Below, piece after piece: positions 9,548-17,735 of a DNA stretch of 34,536 nucleotides. Position 1 is the stretch's first letter. Each line of letters begins with the position of its first letter. The stretch spans positions 1 through 34,536 of the forward strand of contig DAQP01000052.1 of NCBI GenBank assembly GCA_002504435.1, in the 5' to 3' direction. The notes beneath the pieces are model-generated. The model was not told the DNA's origin, searched no databases, and saw only the letters and a list, made by a program, of their open reading frames with translations. The translations under genes and the position numbers were made by a program. The DNA is from Euryarchaeota archaeon UBA438. Its GTDB lineage: Archaea; Thermoplasmatota; Poseidoniia; Poseidoniales; Thalassarchaeaceae.

Positions 9548-12247
9548 GTGCGAAATGCGATGAAGCCGAGTAATTCAGCCAGTCTGATAGTCGCTCTTCT
9601 CGTTCTCGGCATAGTATCTCCATTGGTTTCTGCGGATGTGGATATATCAGTTTCCGCCAATCCAATGGCTGCCGAGGCAACCACTGATGATGCGGCTGAG
9701 TATGACATCGTGATACAGAATTCCGGTGACGATGATGCCTTGGTCTCGCTAAGCACGCAGCAGGGAAATGACTGCAGCGGATTCACATCAACTCTGGAGA
9801 CTACCACAATAACGGTGGATTCAGGGTCATCAGAGACGGTGAAACTGACAGTCTCTGTTTCCGATCAGGCCAATGGGGAATGCGAGACAACGGTCAATGC
9901 CCAGGGCCAGGTCTCGGGCGGCGTCCCAGGCTCCCCCTCGAGTGACGACGTCACGGTAACAACTACGGCTGGAGATGGAGGTGGGCTTTACTCTGTGAAA
10001 CTTTCAACCGACGAGCCGACAACCAAGAACTATGACGGAGAGGATAACGAGGTTACATGGGATGTCGACGTGGAGAACAACGGTGAGCAACAGGCCAACG
10101 TGCAGCTGGAGATGACCTCGGACAGCGATTGCGAATCTGATGATTTGACAGCCACAGTTGATCCTGCAATCCTCCAGCTAGAGCCAGAAGACCAGGAATC
10201 AGTGACAGTTACTGTCGACATGCCAAACGGCGCAGAGACCGAAGCGGGCTCTCATTGCTTCATCCTGAAGGCGACAGTAACCAACGATCCCAATGCGGCG
10301 GATCAAGCCGAGGACAACCTGACCATGAGCCTAAATGTACCAGAAATAAAGGAATGCGAGGGATCACTCCAATTTGGGTCTCACAGCCTTGATCCGGGAG
10401 AGTCCGCCTCAAACTCATTCGAGGTTGAGAATATCGGAAATACTGAATGGACAGTCACTGCGAACGCGCAAGCCCAGGACGGGCATGACATATCTGGCTG
10501 GGTTAGCTTTGACAGTCCTAAGAGCAAAATGTTGGGGGAGCCAGGAAGCTCCGATGACTCACACACTTTCACTTTCGACGTAACTCCAGATGACTCCCTG
10601 GAAGCAGGAACCCAGATCGCCATCAATATCCAAGGGAGGGCGGGGACTAATGTTGGGTGCGAGAAGGTACTCACAGTTACCGTAGGACAGGAGTTTGGTG
10701 CAACGATGAGTCTGAGCAAGACCACACTCTCAAACGTCGAACCGGGAACTTCCGGGACCCTCTCAATACAGATCACCAATCAAGGAAATGGCCAAGACAC
10801 CATGGCAATAGGTGCAGACGGGTTGCCTCCCGGGTGGCAAGTATCACTCTCGCAGTCCTCAGTGACTCTTGGCAGCTCACAGTCATCAAATAACAAGCAG
10901 ACTATCTCGGCAGAGGTCTTGGTCCCGAACGATGCTAGCGCAGAGAGCGACGTTGTAATCACCTTCACAGTCGGAAGGGGAGGGGGCTCCGATCCATATG
11001 CCACCAAGGATCTGACCGTTTCCGTTGCAGCCCGGCATTCTGTGACCACATCGATAGTCTCCGATCAGCAGACTGGGCGCTCTGGACAGATTGTACAATT
11101 CCCGATCGATGTAACTAATTCTGGCAATATAGAGGACACCTTCAGGTTGCAGGCCTGTGATCCGGGTGACCAGACGGGATGTAGCAATCCCATGTGGGAT
11201 TCATCATTCTCGGACACCCAAGGAAACAAGATCCAACAGATAGTTCTGGATCCCGGTCAGACGCAGACTGTTTACCTTGATGTGCTCGTCGAAGGAGAGG
11301 AGGATGCGGACTCCGCGAAGGTTCTAGCCAGAATCGCAATCTACGGCACCTCCGAAGTCGACGAGCACACCCTTACTGTGGTCGTCTCGAACTACAACTA
11401 CGGGATGGCAGTGTCTCCCCAGAGCCCCGGCGAGGTACCAAGCCAGATAGATCTGATTCTACCTCCTGGCGGCGAACTATCCAGCTTCTTTTGGGTAGAG
11501 AACACAGGGGACTATCCCGCAGGCGATAATGCGGTGATAACGATCACAGGCATGGACTCGTCCGTGGTTAGACAGATGTTCGTCGAGGGGGTTCAGATAG
11601 ATGGCACGATCCAGATCGCAAAGGGAGACAGAGTACTCGTTGAGGTCAGAATGGAAGTCCTCGAAGGCGTCGCCAATGGCGTCTCCGGGATAATCAAGGT
11701 CAACGCAGCCTCAGAGAGAAATGCCGCTCAGACCACCACAGTGGACGTAATAGTTCAGGTAATGACAATTCATGATTTGAGATTCACCTTGGAGAGCCCA
11801 TCGGAACAGACTGCCGACTATCCCGAGAAACTCTACTTCTCTCTATTCGTAACGAACCACGGAAATATCCTGGAGGAGGTCGAGATAATCTCAAGCGACT
11901 CCTTGAGGGGATGGACAGTGGACATCGTTGAAGACGAATTCGAGCTACAGCCCGGAGAGACAATGGAGATAGAAGTAAGAGTCACCCCTCCATCAGAAAT
12001 GATCGATGATGACACATACAGATTCACCATCATCGTCCAGCCGAAGGGCATACCGGTTGCAGGACAGCCAGTTGAGCTGAAAGTAACATCAAAGGTCTCG
12101 AACTCATTCTTGAGCCTATCAGATGAGGTCGAGGAGGCCCTCGTCTACGGCCTGACTGGATTCGGCGCACTATTGGTAATCGTACTCTTCCTACGATCCA
12201 GAGCAGAAAACAGAATGATACAAAGGGCCCTCGAAGAAGAGGACTAA
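9548..12247 (+). CDS. Membrane-anchored surface protein of tandem Ig-like (NEW3/CARDB-type) modules
   Basis: This is an 899-residue exported protein. A signal peptide (about residues 5-29, ending SPLVSA) is followed by about seven beta-sandwich modules of roughly 100 residues each. Each module has the pattern of NEW3/COG1470 or CARDB domains (ENNGEQQANVQLEM, NQGNGQDTMAI, NSGNIEDTFRL, NHGNILEEVEI, then LxPGETxxIEVRVTPP). A C-terminal transmembrane helix lies at about 865-885, with a short charged cytoplasmic tail. Modules 1, 2, 3 and 5 each hold a pair of cysteines, as expected for disulfides outside the cell, while modules 4, 6 and 7 have none. No catalytic motif was seen. It is likely a stalk, adhesin or surface scaffold. 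An ATG at 9560 (MKPSNSASL) is an equally good start, favoured by the possible TATA spacing. The GTG at 9548 has GAGGGG about 8 bases upstream. Confidence 0.85.
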   Translation: MRNAMKPSNSASLIVALLVLGIVSPLVSADVDISVSANPMAAEATTDDAAEYDIVIQNSGDDDALVSLSTQQGNDCSGFTSTLETTTITVDSGSSETVKLTVSVSDQANGECETTVNAQGQVSGGVPGSPSSDDVTVTTTAGDGGGLYSVKLSTDEPTTKNYDGEDNEVTWDVDVENNGEQQANVQLEMTSDSDCESDDLTATVDPAILQLEPEDQESVTVTVDMPNGAETEAGSHCFILKATVTNDPNAADQAEDNLTMSLNVPEIKECEGSLQFGSHSLDPGESASNSFEVENIGNTEWTVTANAQAQDGHDISGWVSFDSPKSKMLGEPGSSDDSHTFTFDVTPDDSLEAGTQIAINIQGRAGTNVGCEKVLTVTVGQEFGATMSLSKTTLSNVEPGTSGTLSIQITNQGNGQDTMAIGADGLPPGWQVSLSQSSVTLGSSQSSNNKQTISAEVLVPNDASAESDVVITFTVGRGGGSDPYATKDLTVSVAARHSVTTSIVSDQQTGRSGQIVQFPIDVTNSGNIEDTFRLQACDPGDQTGCSNPMWDSSFSDTQGNKIQQIVLDPGQTQTVYLDVLVEGEEDADSAKVLARIAIYGTSEVDEHTLTVVVSNYNYGMAVSPQSPGEVPSQIDLILPPGGELSSFFWVENTGDYPAGDNAVITITGMDSSVVRQMFVEGVQIDGTIQIAKGDRVLVEVRMEVLEGVANGVSGIIKVNAASERNAAQTTTVDVIVQVMTIHDLRFTLESPSEQTADYPEKLYFSLFVTNHGNILEEVEIISSDSLRGWTVDIVEDEFELQPGETMEIEVRVTPPSEMIDDDTYRFTIIVQPKGIPVAGQPVELKVTSKVSNSFLSLSDEVEEALVYGLTGFGALLVIVLFLRSRAENRMIQRALEEED

Positions 12248-12280
12248 TCCCAGCCTCAACCCTGAGTTCGTACCGGATAG

Positions 12281-12289
12281 GCTTATTGC
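12281..12289 (+). promoter_or_regulatory. Probable TATA box of the complex I operon
   Basis: GCTTATTGC is the most A/T-rich element in the 96-base gap before nuoA. With the usual archaeal spacing, transcription would start near 12310-12312, leaving a leader of about 32 bases that begins almost at the hairpin described next. Position and composition support this; no experimental start is known. Confidence 0.5.
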
Positions 12290-12313
12290 CCAATTTCAGG
12301 TGGGTAGCGCTGT

Positions 12314-12330
12314 CGGTCCCTACGGGACCG
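12314..12330 (+). promoter_or_regulatory. Hairpin in the nuoA 5' leader
   Basis: The arms are CGGTCCC and GGGACCG with a TAC loop, a perfect 7-bp stem that a G-U and a G-C pair could extend. It sits directly upstream of the GGGTG ribosome-binding element and ATG of nuoA. At the 5' end of the predicted leader it could protect the operon mRNA or control loading of ribosomes. It could also be a DNA operator. The structure is visible; the role is inference. Confidence 0.45.
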
Positions 12331-12343
12331 GCGGGTGTGTACT

Positions 12344-12790
12344 ATGTCGACAGTCCCCGAGGACTACCTAGCTGTGGCTGTAATGGCCCTAGTTGGAATC
12401 GGGTTCCCAGTAATGAGCTTCATCGCCTCCGGCTTCCTCAGGCCAAGAAAGACTGGAAACGACCCTCTGAAATTGAGCTCATGGCTACTCCCTGGTTACG
12501 AGACCGATCAGTCTCTCTACATTCGCAGGGATAGTACCTATGAGTGTGGAGCAGACCCAGTTGGCGACGCACACATAAATTTCCATTTCCAATACTACTG
12601 GTACGCAATCATCTTCCTGGTATTCGACATCGCATTCATGTTCCTCGCCTTCGGGGGAGTGGTCGCAATTCAGGAAGGAGTGGATATGAGCGGGATCTAC
12701 AGCGCCCTAGCAACACTAACAGCATTCATCGTCCTGATGGGGCTTGGAGTATGGCACGTATTTCGAAAGAGGGGAAGAATCTACATCTGA
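12344..12790 (+). CDS. nuoA: Complex I subunit NuoA
   Basis: NuoA (Complex1_ND3 family, PF00507) is a small membrane subunit next to the quinone pocket. The protein is 148 residues with three transmembrane helices (about 9-31, 84-108, 117-140). The family signature YECGADPVGDA is followed by FQYYWYAIIFLVFD. The start is the ATG at 12344, with GGGTG 5-9 bases upstream; a GTG at 12335 in frame is less likely. The loop before YECG is longer than usual. In helix 2 the family pattern FDxE...PW is changed: Asp95 is kept, but the conserved Glu position is Ala97 and the PW pair is missing. It is the first gene of the operon, with nuoB 9 bases downstream. Confidence 0.93.
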   Translation: MSTVPEDYLAVAVMALVGIGFPVMSFIASGFLRPRKTGNDPLKLSSWLLPGYETDQSLYIRRDSTYECGADPVGDAHINFHFQYYWYAIIFLVFDIAFMFLAFGGVVAIQEGVDMSGIYSALATLTAFIVLMGLGVWHVFRKRGRIYI

Positions 12791-12799
12791 GGTGATTGA

Positions 12800-13393
12800 T
12801 TGTCGGACGACCAGAATTACACAGTTTTCAACAGCAGGATGCTGGTAGATACCGTTGGTGATGTAACAGATGAGGCCCTCAAGGCTAGCCGAATCAAAGA
12901 CATAATCGGCGTTATCGCTGGCAGAATTTTCAACTGGGGCCAGAGGAAGTCACTATTCCCCCTCCACTTGGGAATCAAATGCTGCGCCCTGGAGATGGCC
13001 GCTGCTGGGGCCAGCAGGTTCGACGCAGAGAGGTTCGGGGTCTTCTTCAGATCCAGCCCCCGTCAGTGTGACGTACTACTCGTCAATGGCCCTATCAGCA
13101 AGAAGTTCGCCGATCCAATAGTCAGGCTTTGGGAGCAAATGCCAGAACCGAAGTGGTGCATAGCCATGGGGGAGTGTGCAATCTCCGGCGGCCCATACTT
13201 CCAATCATACAACATCCTCGAGGGAGTGGACACTGTAATCCCCGTCGACGTGTACATCCCTGGCTGCCCGCCCAGGCCCGAGGCCCTGATCGACGGATTC
13301 GACAAGCTACGTCAGAAAATAATCAGGATAGGCGCCATGCCCAGTAGCGACAGGCCAGCTACCCAGAGGCCATTAATTACCGGAGATTTGTGA
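12800..13393 (+). CDS. nuoB: Complex I subunit NuoB, cluster N2 carrier
   Basis: NuoB binds the terminal [4Fe-4S] cluster N2 that passes electrons to quinone. The 197-residue protein has all four ligands: the tandem pair C61-C62 (GIKCCALEMAA), C126 (MGECAISGG) and C156 (IPGCPPRPEA). The start is a TTG, chosen because a near-perfect Shine-Dalgarno (GAGGTGAT, 12789-12796) lies 3 bases upstream and no ATG occurs before the conserved core. The binding site overlaps the nuoA stop codon, so the two genes are coupled. Length and motifs are normal for the family. Confidence 0.97.
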   Translation: MSDDQNYTVFNSRMLVDTVGDVTDEALKASRIKDIIGVIAGRIFNWGQRKSLFPLHLGIKCCALEMAAAGASRFDAERFGVFFRSSPRQCDVLLVNGPISKKFADPIVRLWEQMPEPKWCIAMGECAISGGPYFQSYNILEGVDTVIPVDVYIPGCPPRPEALIDGFDKLRQKIIRIGAMPSSDRPATQRPLITGDL

Positions 13394-13402
13394 GGTGAGA
13401 TA

Positions 13403-14062
13403 ATGGGCAGAGTAGTTCCGACTTCCACGCAAAAGGCATCAGCGGAGAAGCTCTGCAAGGCCATTTCAAAGATGAAGGGAGTCGAGGCAGACACCATCGA
13501 GCGAACCAGCGGAACAAGTCCCCGCTGGACAGTTTCAGTGGTTTGCGAAGCCGAGAACTGGAGAAAGCTCGCAGAGAGTCTAAACAACACACATTCTGTT
13601 GATTATTGCTCAATGATCACTGGGATCCACTGGCCCGAGGGGCCAGAAGAAAAGAAGTGGGAGGTGATTTACCACTTCCTGAGGACGGGGGTGAAGAATC
13701 CACCTTCAGTGGATGGAGTTCTGCAGCCTATCGTCACGGATCCAAACGGGGTCAAGGGCAAAGACGTCCCATTGGAAATTGAAGTCAGCATAAGGCTTCC
13801 AGACACCAGGACCCCTTCAGTGGCCAGCGTGCAGGACATATGGGTCGGCGCTGACTGGAACGAGAAAGAGACATGGGACCTCGTCGGAATAGACTTCGAT
13901 GGCCACGTTGGGATGAGAAGGGTCCTGCAGCCCCACGAAACACCTACGGGGTACCACCCACTTCAGAGACATCACAATTTGAGATATCATGGATTCGAGG
14001 AGATGTACGATGATGCACAGGGATTCGGACGAAAGCCAGACGATATTGGGAAGGTAAAGTGA
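13403..14062 (+). CDS. nuoC: Complex I subunit NuoC (30 kDa subunit)
   Basis: NuoC is a structural subunit of the peripheral arm that packs on NuoD and NuoB. The 219-residue protein has the family hallmark near residues 140-175: VQDIWVGADWNEKETWDLVGIDFDGHV then MRRVLQP. It is a separate polypeptide, not fused to NuoD as in E. coli. The ATG at 13403 has a GAGGTGA site spaced 4 bases, overlapping the nuoB stop. The N-terminal 60 residues are less conserved. Confidence 0.95.
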   Translation: MGRVVPTSTQKASAEKLCKAISKMKGVEADTIERTSGTSPRWTVSVVCEAENWRKLAESLNNTHSVDYCSMITGIHWPEGPEEKKWEVIYHFLRTGVKNPPSVDGVLQPIVTDPNGVKGKDVPLEIEVSIRLPDTRTPSVASVQDIWVGADWNEKETWDLVGIDFDGHVGMRRVLQPHETPTGYHPLQRHHNLRYHGFEEMYDDAQGFGRKPDDIGKVK

Positions 14063-14071
14063 GGCTAGAAT

Positions 14072-15208
14072 ATGGCAGAAATGTGGATTTCTATGGGCCC
14101 GCAGCATCCCATGACACACGGTCTTTGGACATTGAAGATCAAGGTCGATGGCGAGACCGTAGTTGACACGGTCCCAGACCTTGGTTACATCCACAGGGGC
14201 GTTGAGAAGATCTGCGAGACAAGAGACTTCACACAAATCACAACCTATTGCGATAGACTGTGCTACGCCAGTGCCAATACGTGGTCCCATTCCTACATTT
14301 ATGCAGCTGAGGACCTCCTAGGAGTAGAGGTCCCAGAACGTGCGGAATACATCCGACTCATTGCAGTAGAGCTCCAAAGGATCGCATCGCACCTGATGTG
14401 GATGGGTGCTTACGGCCCAGATACTGGAAACCTCTCAGTAATGGTCTGGTGCCTAAGGGAGAGGGAGATGATGATGGACCTATTACAGGAGCTAGGAGGC
14501 TCTAGGATGCACTACAACTTCCCTCGAATAGGAGGGGTCAAGAGAGACCTTCCTCATGGTTTTGTGCAGAGGGCCCGCTCTAAACTACACCTATTCCTTC
14601 AGAGGATACAGGAGTATGAGGCCCTCTTCGACGAAAGTACGGTATTCCTAGTAAGGACCCAGGGGGTTGGATATGCCAAACCGGAGGAGATGATCAACCA
14701 CGGCGTCTCAGGCCCAAATCTGCGCGCAGGCGGAGTTAACTACGACGTTAGGTGGGCACACCCTTACTCGGTTTACAGTGAATTGGACTGGGAGCCACCC
14801 GTGGAGAGATCCTCTATCAAGGGCGCCGACTGCTATGACAGGTACAGGGTAAGGGTGGAGGAGATGAGGGTGAGCGCTCTCCTTGTCCTGCAGGCAATGG
14901 AAAAGCTACCAGGGGGTTCGGACACTTACCACGAGCCAGGGGACCCCAAGCTACTGGCTAAGGCTCCCAGCAGGGCTCCTGAGGGGACTAGCGGGTATCA
15001 CCACTTCGAGGACAGCAGGGGCGAATCTATGTTCTACATCGCAGGAGGGGGAGAGGGCAGAGGAAAGAACCCATACAGGGTATCGATAAGATCTCCAATG
15101 TTCATCACCATACCTTACGCGTCCAAGTGCATGATAGGATACAAGGTAGCTGATATTCCAGCAATAATGGGTTCTTTCGACCCGTGCATAGGGGAAACAG
15201 ATAGGTGA
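14072..15208 (+). CDS. nuoD: Complex I subunit NuoD (49 kDa, quinone site)
   Basis: NuoD forms the quinone-binding cavity with NuoB and NuoH. The 378-residue protein opens with MGPQHPMTHG and ends with DIPAIMGSFDPCIGETDR, both family signatures. The quinone-ligand positions known from Thermus (His38 and Tyr87) correspond to His16 and Tyr65 here, so a quinone-reactive site is kept. The Asp that normally precedes the Tyr (RxDY) is Cys64 here (RLCY), a change next to the catalytic Tyr. The gene starts 9 bases after nuoC. Confidence 0.97.
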   Translation: MAEMWISMGPQHPMTHGLWTLKIKVDGETVVDTVPDLGYIHRGVEKICETRDFTQITTYCDRLCYASANTWSHSYIYAAEDLLGVEVPERAEYIRLIAVELQRIASHLMWMGAYGPDTGNLSVMVWCLREREMMMDLLQELGGSRMHYNFPRIGGVKRDLPHGFVQRARSKLHLFLQRIQEYEALFDESTVFLVRTQGVGYAKPEEMINHGVSGPNLRAGGVNYDVRWAHPYSVYSELDWEPPVERSSIKGADCYDRYRVRVEEMRVSALLVLQAMEKLPGGSDTYHEPGDPKLLAKAPSRAPEGTSGYHHFEDSRGESMFYIAGGGEGRGKNPYRVSIRSPMFITIPYASKCMIGYKVADIPAIMGSFDPCIGETDR

Positions 15209-15212
15209 TTTC

Positions 15213-16748
15213 ATGGCGAGTAGTGATTGGCTGGATCTGCGTGGGTGGTTTGAATCGACCATAGGATGGTCCATGGACCAAACTCATGACCTCCTTCCAG
15301 ACTCAGACTACAGCCTAGGCCCACTTGGCTCTGTAAACCCCCAATCAGGATTCTCGTCAATACAGCCCGCGCTCGAGTCCTTCTTCCATGCAACGATAAT
15401 GTGCACCGTGGTGTTTACAACACTGATGCTAACAATGCTAGCCATACCCTACATTGAGAGGAAATTCATTGGCAGGTTGATGGACAGATTGGGCGCAACC
15501 ACAACCCTCAGGAGCCTCTGGGTCGGGGAGAGCGGGGTCACTGCTGGAGAATGGTGGAACCAACTGCCCTTCGGCATCGGAACCCCCATCGGATGGGTCG
15601 TAAAAGCCCTAAACGCCAACTGGGGCAATGACCACGAGCTAGAGACTGTCTCAAGGGTAAACAACAGGAGCTACCACGGATACTGGTTCCTTCTGCCGGG
15701 CTTCTTCCAGGCCTTTGCCGACTTCTTCAAATTCGCAACCAAGGAACACCTAGTTCCGAAGGAAGCTGACAGAGTAGTCTTCGAAGTAGCACCCGTAATT
15801 ATCGTATCCACAACTGTCATGGTATTCGCATTCGTACCCTTCGGGCCTCACATCTACGCCGCCAATCCAGACCTATCGCTCCTGTTCATGATGGCCATAT
15901 TCGGAGTCGCACCACTAGGCGTCTTCTTCGCTGGCTGGGCCTCGAATAACAAGTACACATTGATTGGAGGAATGAGATCGGCAGCCCAACTAACCGCTTA
16001 CGAGATCCCCCTCCTGATCACAGTTCTGGGGGTGGCCGTACTGAGTGGCTCCCTCAACATTATCGAGATAGTAGACTTCCAGATGGAGCAAGAACAGGGC
16101 AACGTCTGGAACATATTCCTCATGCCACTAGGTGCCGCTCTATTCCTAGTTACGATGATTGCCGAAGTTGAGAGAATACCATTTGACATGCCCGAGGCAG
16201 AAGCCGAGCTAGTGGAGGGATGGTGGACTGAGTATGGAGGGATTCGCTGGGGCCTGATGTTCTCTGCCGAGTACATGCGCTCGTACGCAGCATGCATACT
16301 ATTCGCACTCTTCTTCCTAGGCGGTTGGGAGGCTCCCTTCCAGCACTCATTGTCTGACTTGCCGACCATTGGGACTATCTTTTCGACCATCTTTGAGTTT
16401 GTTCCCGGGCTCGTATGGGTCCTCCTGAAGGCATGGCTGCTATTCGCTGTCTTCGTTTGGATTAGGGCTTCCCTCCACAGGGTAAGAACGGACCAGATAC
16501 TAGAATTCGGATGGAGGTACCTGCTCCCCCTCTCCATGCTCCACCTCGTAGTTTGCATCTACCTAAGGCTAGAACACTACCACGGAGGAAACTGGGACTT
16601 GTGGGTCCCAGCAGTCGTCTCCGCAGTGTCACTAGTCCTTTTCGTAATCTACCTCATGGATGAAGATGAGGAAGCATTGGACCTACAGAGCCGTCCATAC
16701 AGCACTCAAGCAGTGATCAAAGCTTCACCGGGGAGTCACAGGGATTAG
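15213..16748 (+). CDS. nuoH: Complex I subunit NuoH with large cytoplasmic-loop insertion
   Basis: NuoH links the peripheral arm to the membrane arm and lines the quinone channel. It has 511 residues against about 320-350 in most bacteria. The signature AEVERIPFDMPEAEAELVEG plus WTEYGGIRW is intact, as is GFFQAFADFFKFATKE. Between IERKFIGRLMDRLG (G94) and Q166 there are about 71 residues where the family usually has about 10, so roughly 60 Trp-rich residues are inserted. By family topology this loop is cytoplasmic and faces the NuoB/D/I interface. The N-terminus (about 45 residues) and C-terminal tail are also extended. The start is the ATG after TAGGTGATTTC, 4 bases past the nuoD stop. Confidence 0.95.
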   Translation: MASSDWLDLRGWFESTIGWSMDQTHDLLPDSDYSLGPLGSVNPQSGFSSIQPALESFFHATIMCTVVFTTLMLTMLAIPYIERKFIGRLMDRLGATTTLRSLWVGESGVTAGEWWNQLPFGIGTPIGWVVKALNANWGNDHELETVSRVNNRSYHGYWFLLPGFFQAFADFFKFATKEHLVPKEADRVVFEVAPVIIVSTTVMVFAFVPFGPHIYAANPDLSLLFMMAIFGVAPLGVFFAGWASNNKYTLIGGMRSAAQLTAYEIPLLITVLGVAVLSGSLNIIEIVDFQMEQEQGNVWNIFLMPLGAALFLVTMIAEVERIPFDMPEAEAELVEGWWTEYGGIRWGLMFSAEYMRSYAACILFALFFLGGWEAPFQHSLSDLPTIGTIFSTIFEFVPGLVWVLLKAWLLFAVFVWIRASLHRVRTDQILEFGWRYLLPLSMLHLVVCIYLRLEHYHGGNWDLWVPAVVSAVSLVLFVIYLMDEDEEALDLQSRPYSTQAVIKASPGSHRD

Positions 16749-16761
16749 AGGAGGGAAATAG

Positions 16762-17733
16762 ATGAAGTACAACACAGGACATCCGAGAGCCACACCTAAT
16801 TTCAGGAATCTAGTCATACGCCCAATGTGGATGACGCTCAAGACTGCCTTGCGAACCGTCCCATTCCTCGGCAGACTCAATTTCCTAAGGAACAGCTATC
16901 ACGGGGAGTACGAGAAAATGGTGGACCCCACCACCATGCAGCGGGTAGGAGATGGACACCCAAGCGTCGGACAGAAGTTCGCAGCAGATCGAGAGACTAG
17001 CCAGATAATGCCGTTCTTGGAAAGGCCGGTCACCGTCATGTATCCCTACGAGAGGCTAGAGGACCTGGAACCATGGCTCTTCGTACCGGGGAATTACAAT
17101 GGGCGAATAGGCGTAATTTGGGAGACTTGCACAGCCTGCAAGGCATGCGTCAGAGCCTGCCCCAATGACTGCCTTCACATGACATCAGAAGTAAGGGTCA
17201 ACGTTCTTGACACTGCAGAAGAGGGAGACGAATGGCACGGATATGGAAGCGAAGTAGAGGAGGGCGGCTATGCTGCTAGGCCCAAGGACGACTCCGGGGC
17301 AGAAGACTTCGACCTGATGACCGCACACGCAGCCGCCCCATCCGAGTACGACTTTGCCGAGGTCATAGACCTCACAGGTGACAAGGCAACCGTCCGTTGG
17401 ATGGACGGTTCGGGAGTAGAGACACTTGACACCTCCGACCTAAAACCCGCTGAGAAGGACATAGTCTCCGGAAGAATAGACCTCGGAAGGTGCATGTTCT
17501 GCGGACTATGCATGGAGTCGTGCCCATTCGAGTCATTCTTCATGACCAACGAGTATGATGGAATGTCCGGGTTCTCGCGTCAGGACCTCTGGATGGATGC
17601 AGATAGAACCAGGGTGTTACCCTCAACTCACAAGGAGCGAGTCGACATGGAGCTCGCAAAGCGTGCTGAGAAGGAACTCAAGAAGAGAGAGCGCAAGGCA
17701 GCCAAGGCAGCCAAGGCAGAGGCGGAGGCGTAG
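16762..17733 (+). CDS. nuoI: Complex I subunit NuoI with an extra domain between its two clusters
   Basis: NuoI carries clusters N6a and N6b, which wire electrons towards NuoB. The two ligand sets are complete: C123, C126, C129, C133 (CTACKACVRACP) and C244, C247, C250, C254 (CMFCGLCMESCP). The last ligand of the first set and the first of the second are separated by 110 residues, where about 28 is usual. The insertion is very acidic at first (AEEGDEWHGYGSEVEEGG), then has a strand-rich piece (FAEVIDLTGDKATVRWMDGSG) that looks like a small SH3/Tudor-type barrel. The C-terminal 30 residues are a Lys/Glu/Ala helix. Total length is 323 residues against about 160-180. The ATG at 16762 follows an AGGAGG site. 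No frameshift or codon change marks the insertion, so it is part of the gene. Confidence 0.95.
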   Translation: MKYNTGHPRATPNFRNLVIRPMWMTLKTALRTVPFLGRLNFLRNSYHGEYEKMVDPTTMQRVGDGHPSVGQKFAADRETSQIMPFLERPVTVMYPYERLEDLEPWLFVPGNYNGRIGVIWETCTACKACVRACPNDCLHMTSEVRVNVLDTAEEGDEWHGYGSEVEEGGYAARPKDDSGAEDFDLMTAHAAAPSEYDFAEVIDLTGDKATVRWMDGSGVETLDTSDLKPAEKDIVSGRIDLGRCMFCGLCMESCPFESFFMTNEYDGMSGFSRQDLWMDADRTRVLPSTHKERVDMELAKRAEKELKKRERKAAKAAKAEAEA

Positions 17734-17735
17734 TT

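Noticed and set aside
12335..12343. GTG start for nuoA nine bases upstream
   Set aside because: The GTG lies within the ribosome-binding element; the ATG at 12344 has proper spacing.
15998..16558. 186-codon open frame on the minus strand inside nuoH
   Set aside because: It is antisense to a strongly conserved nuoH segment, has no recognisable domain, and is Ser/Arg-rich as expected from reading through codons of the opposite strand.
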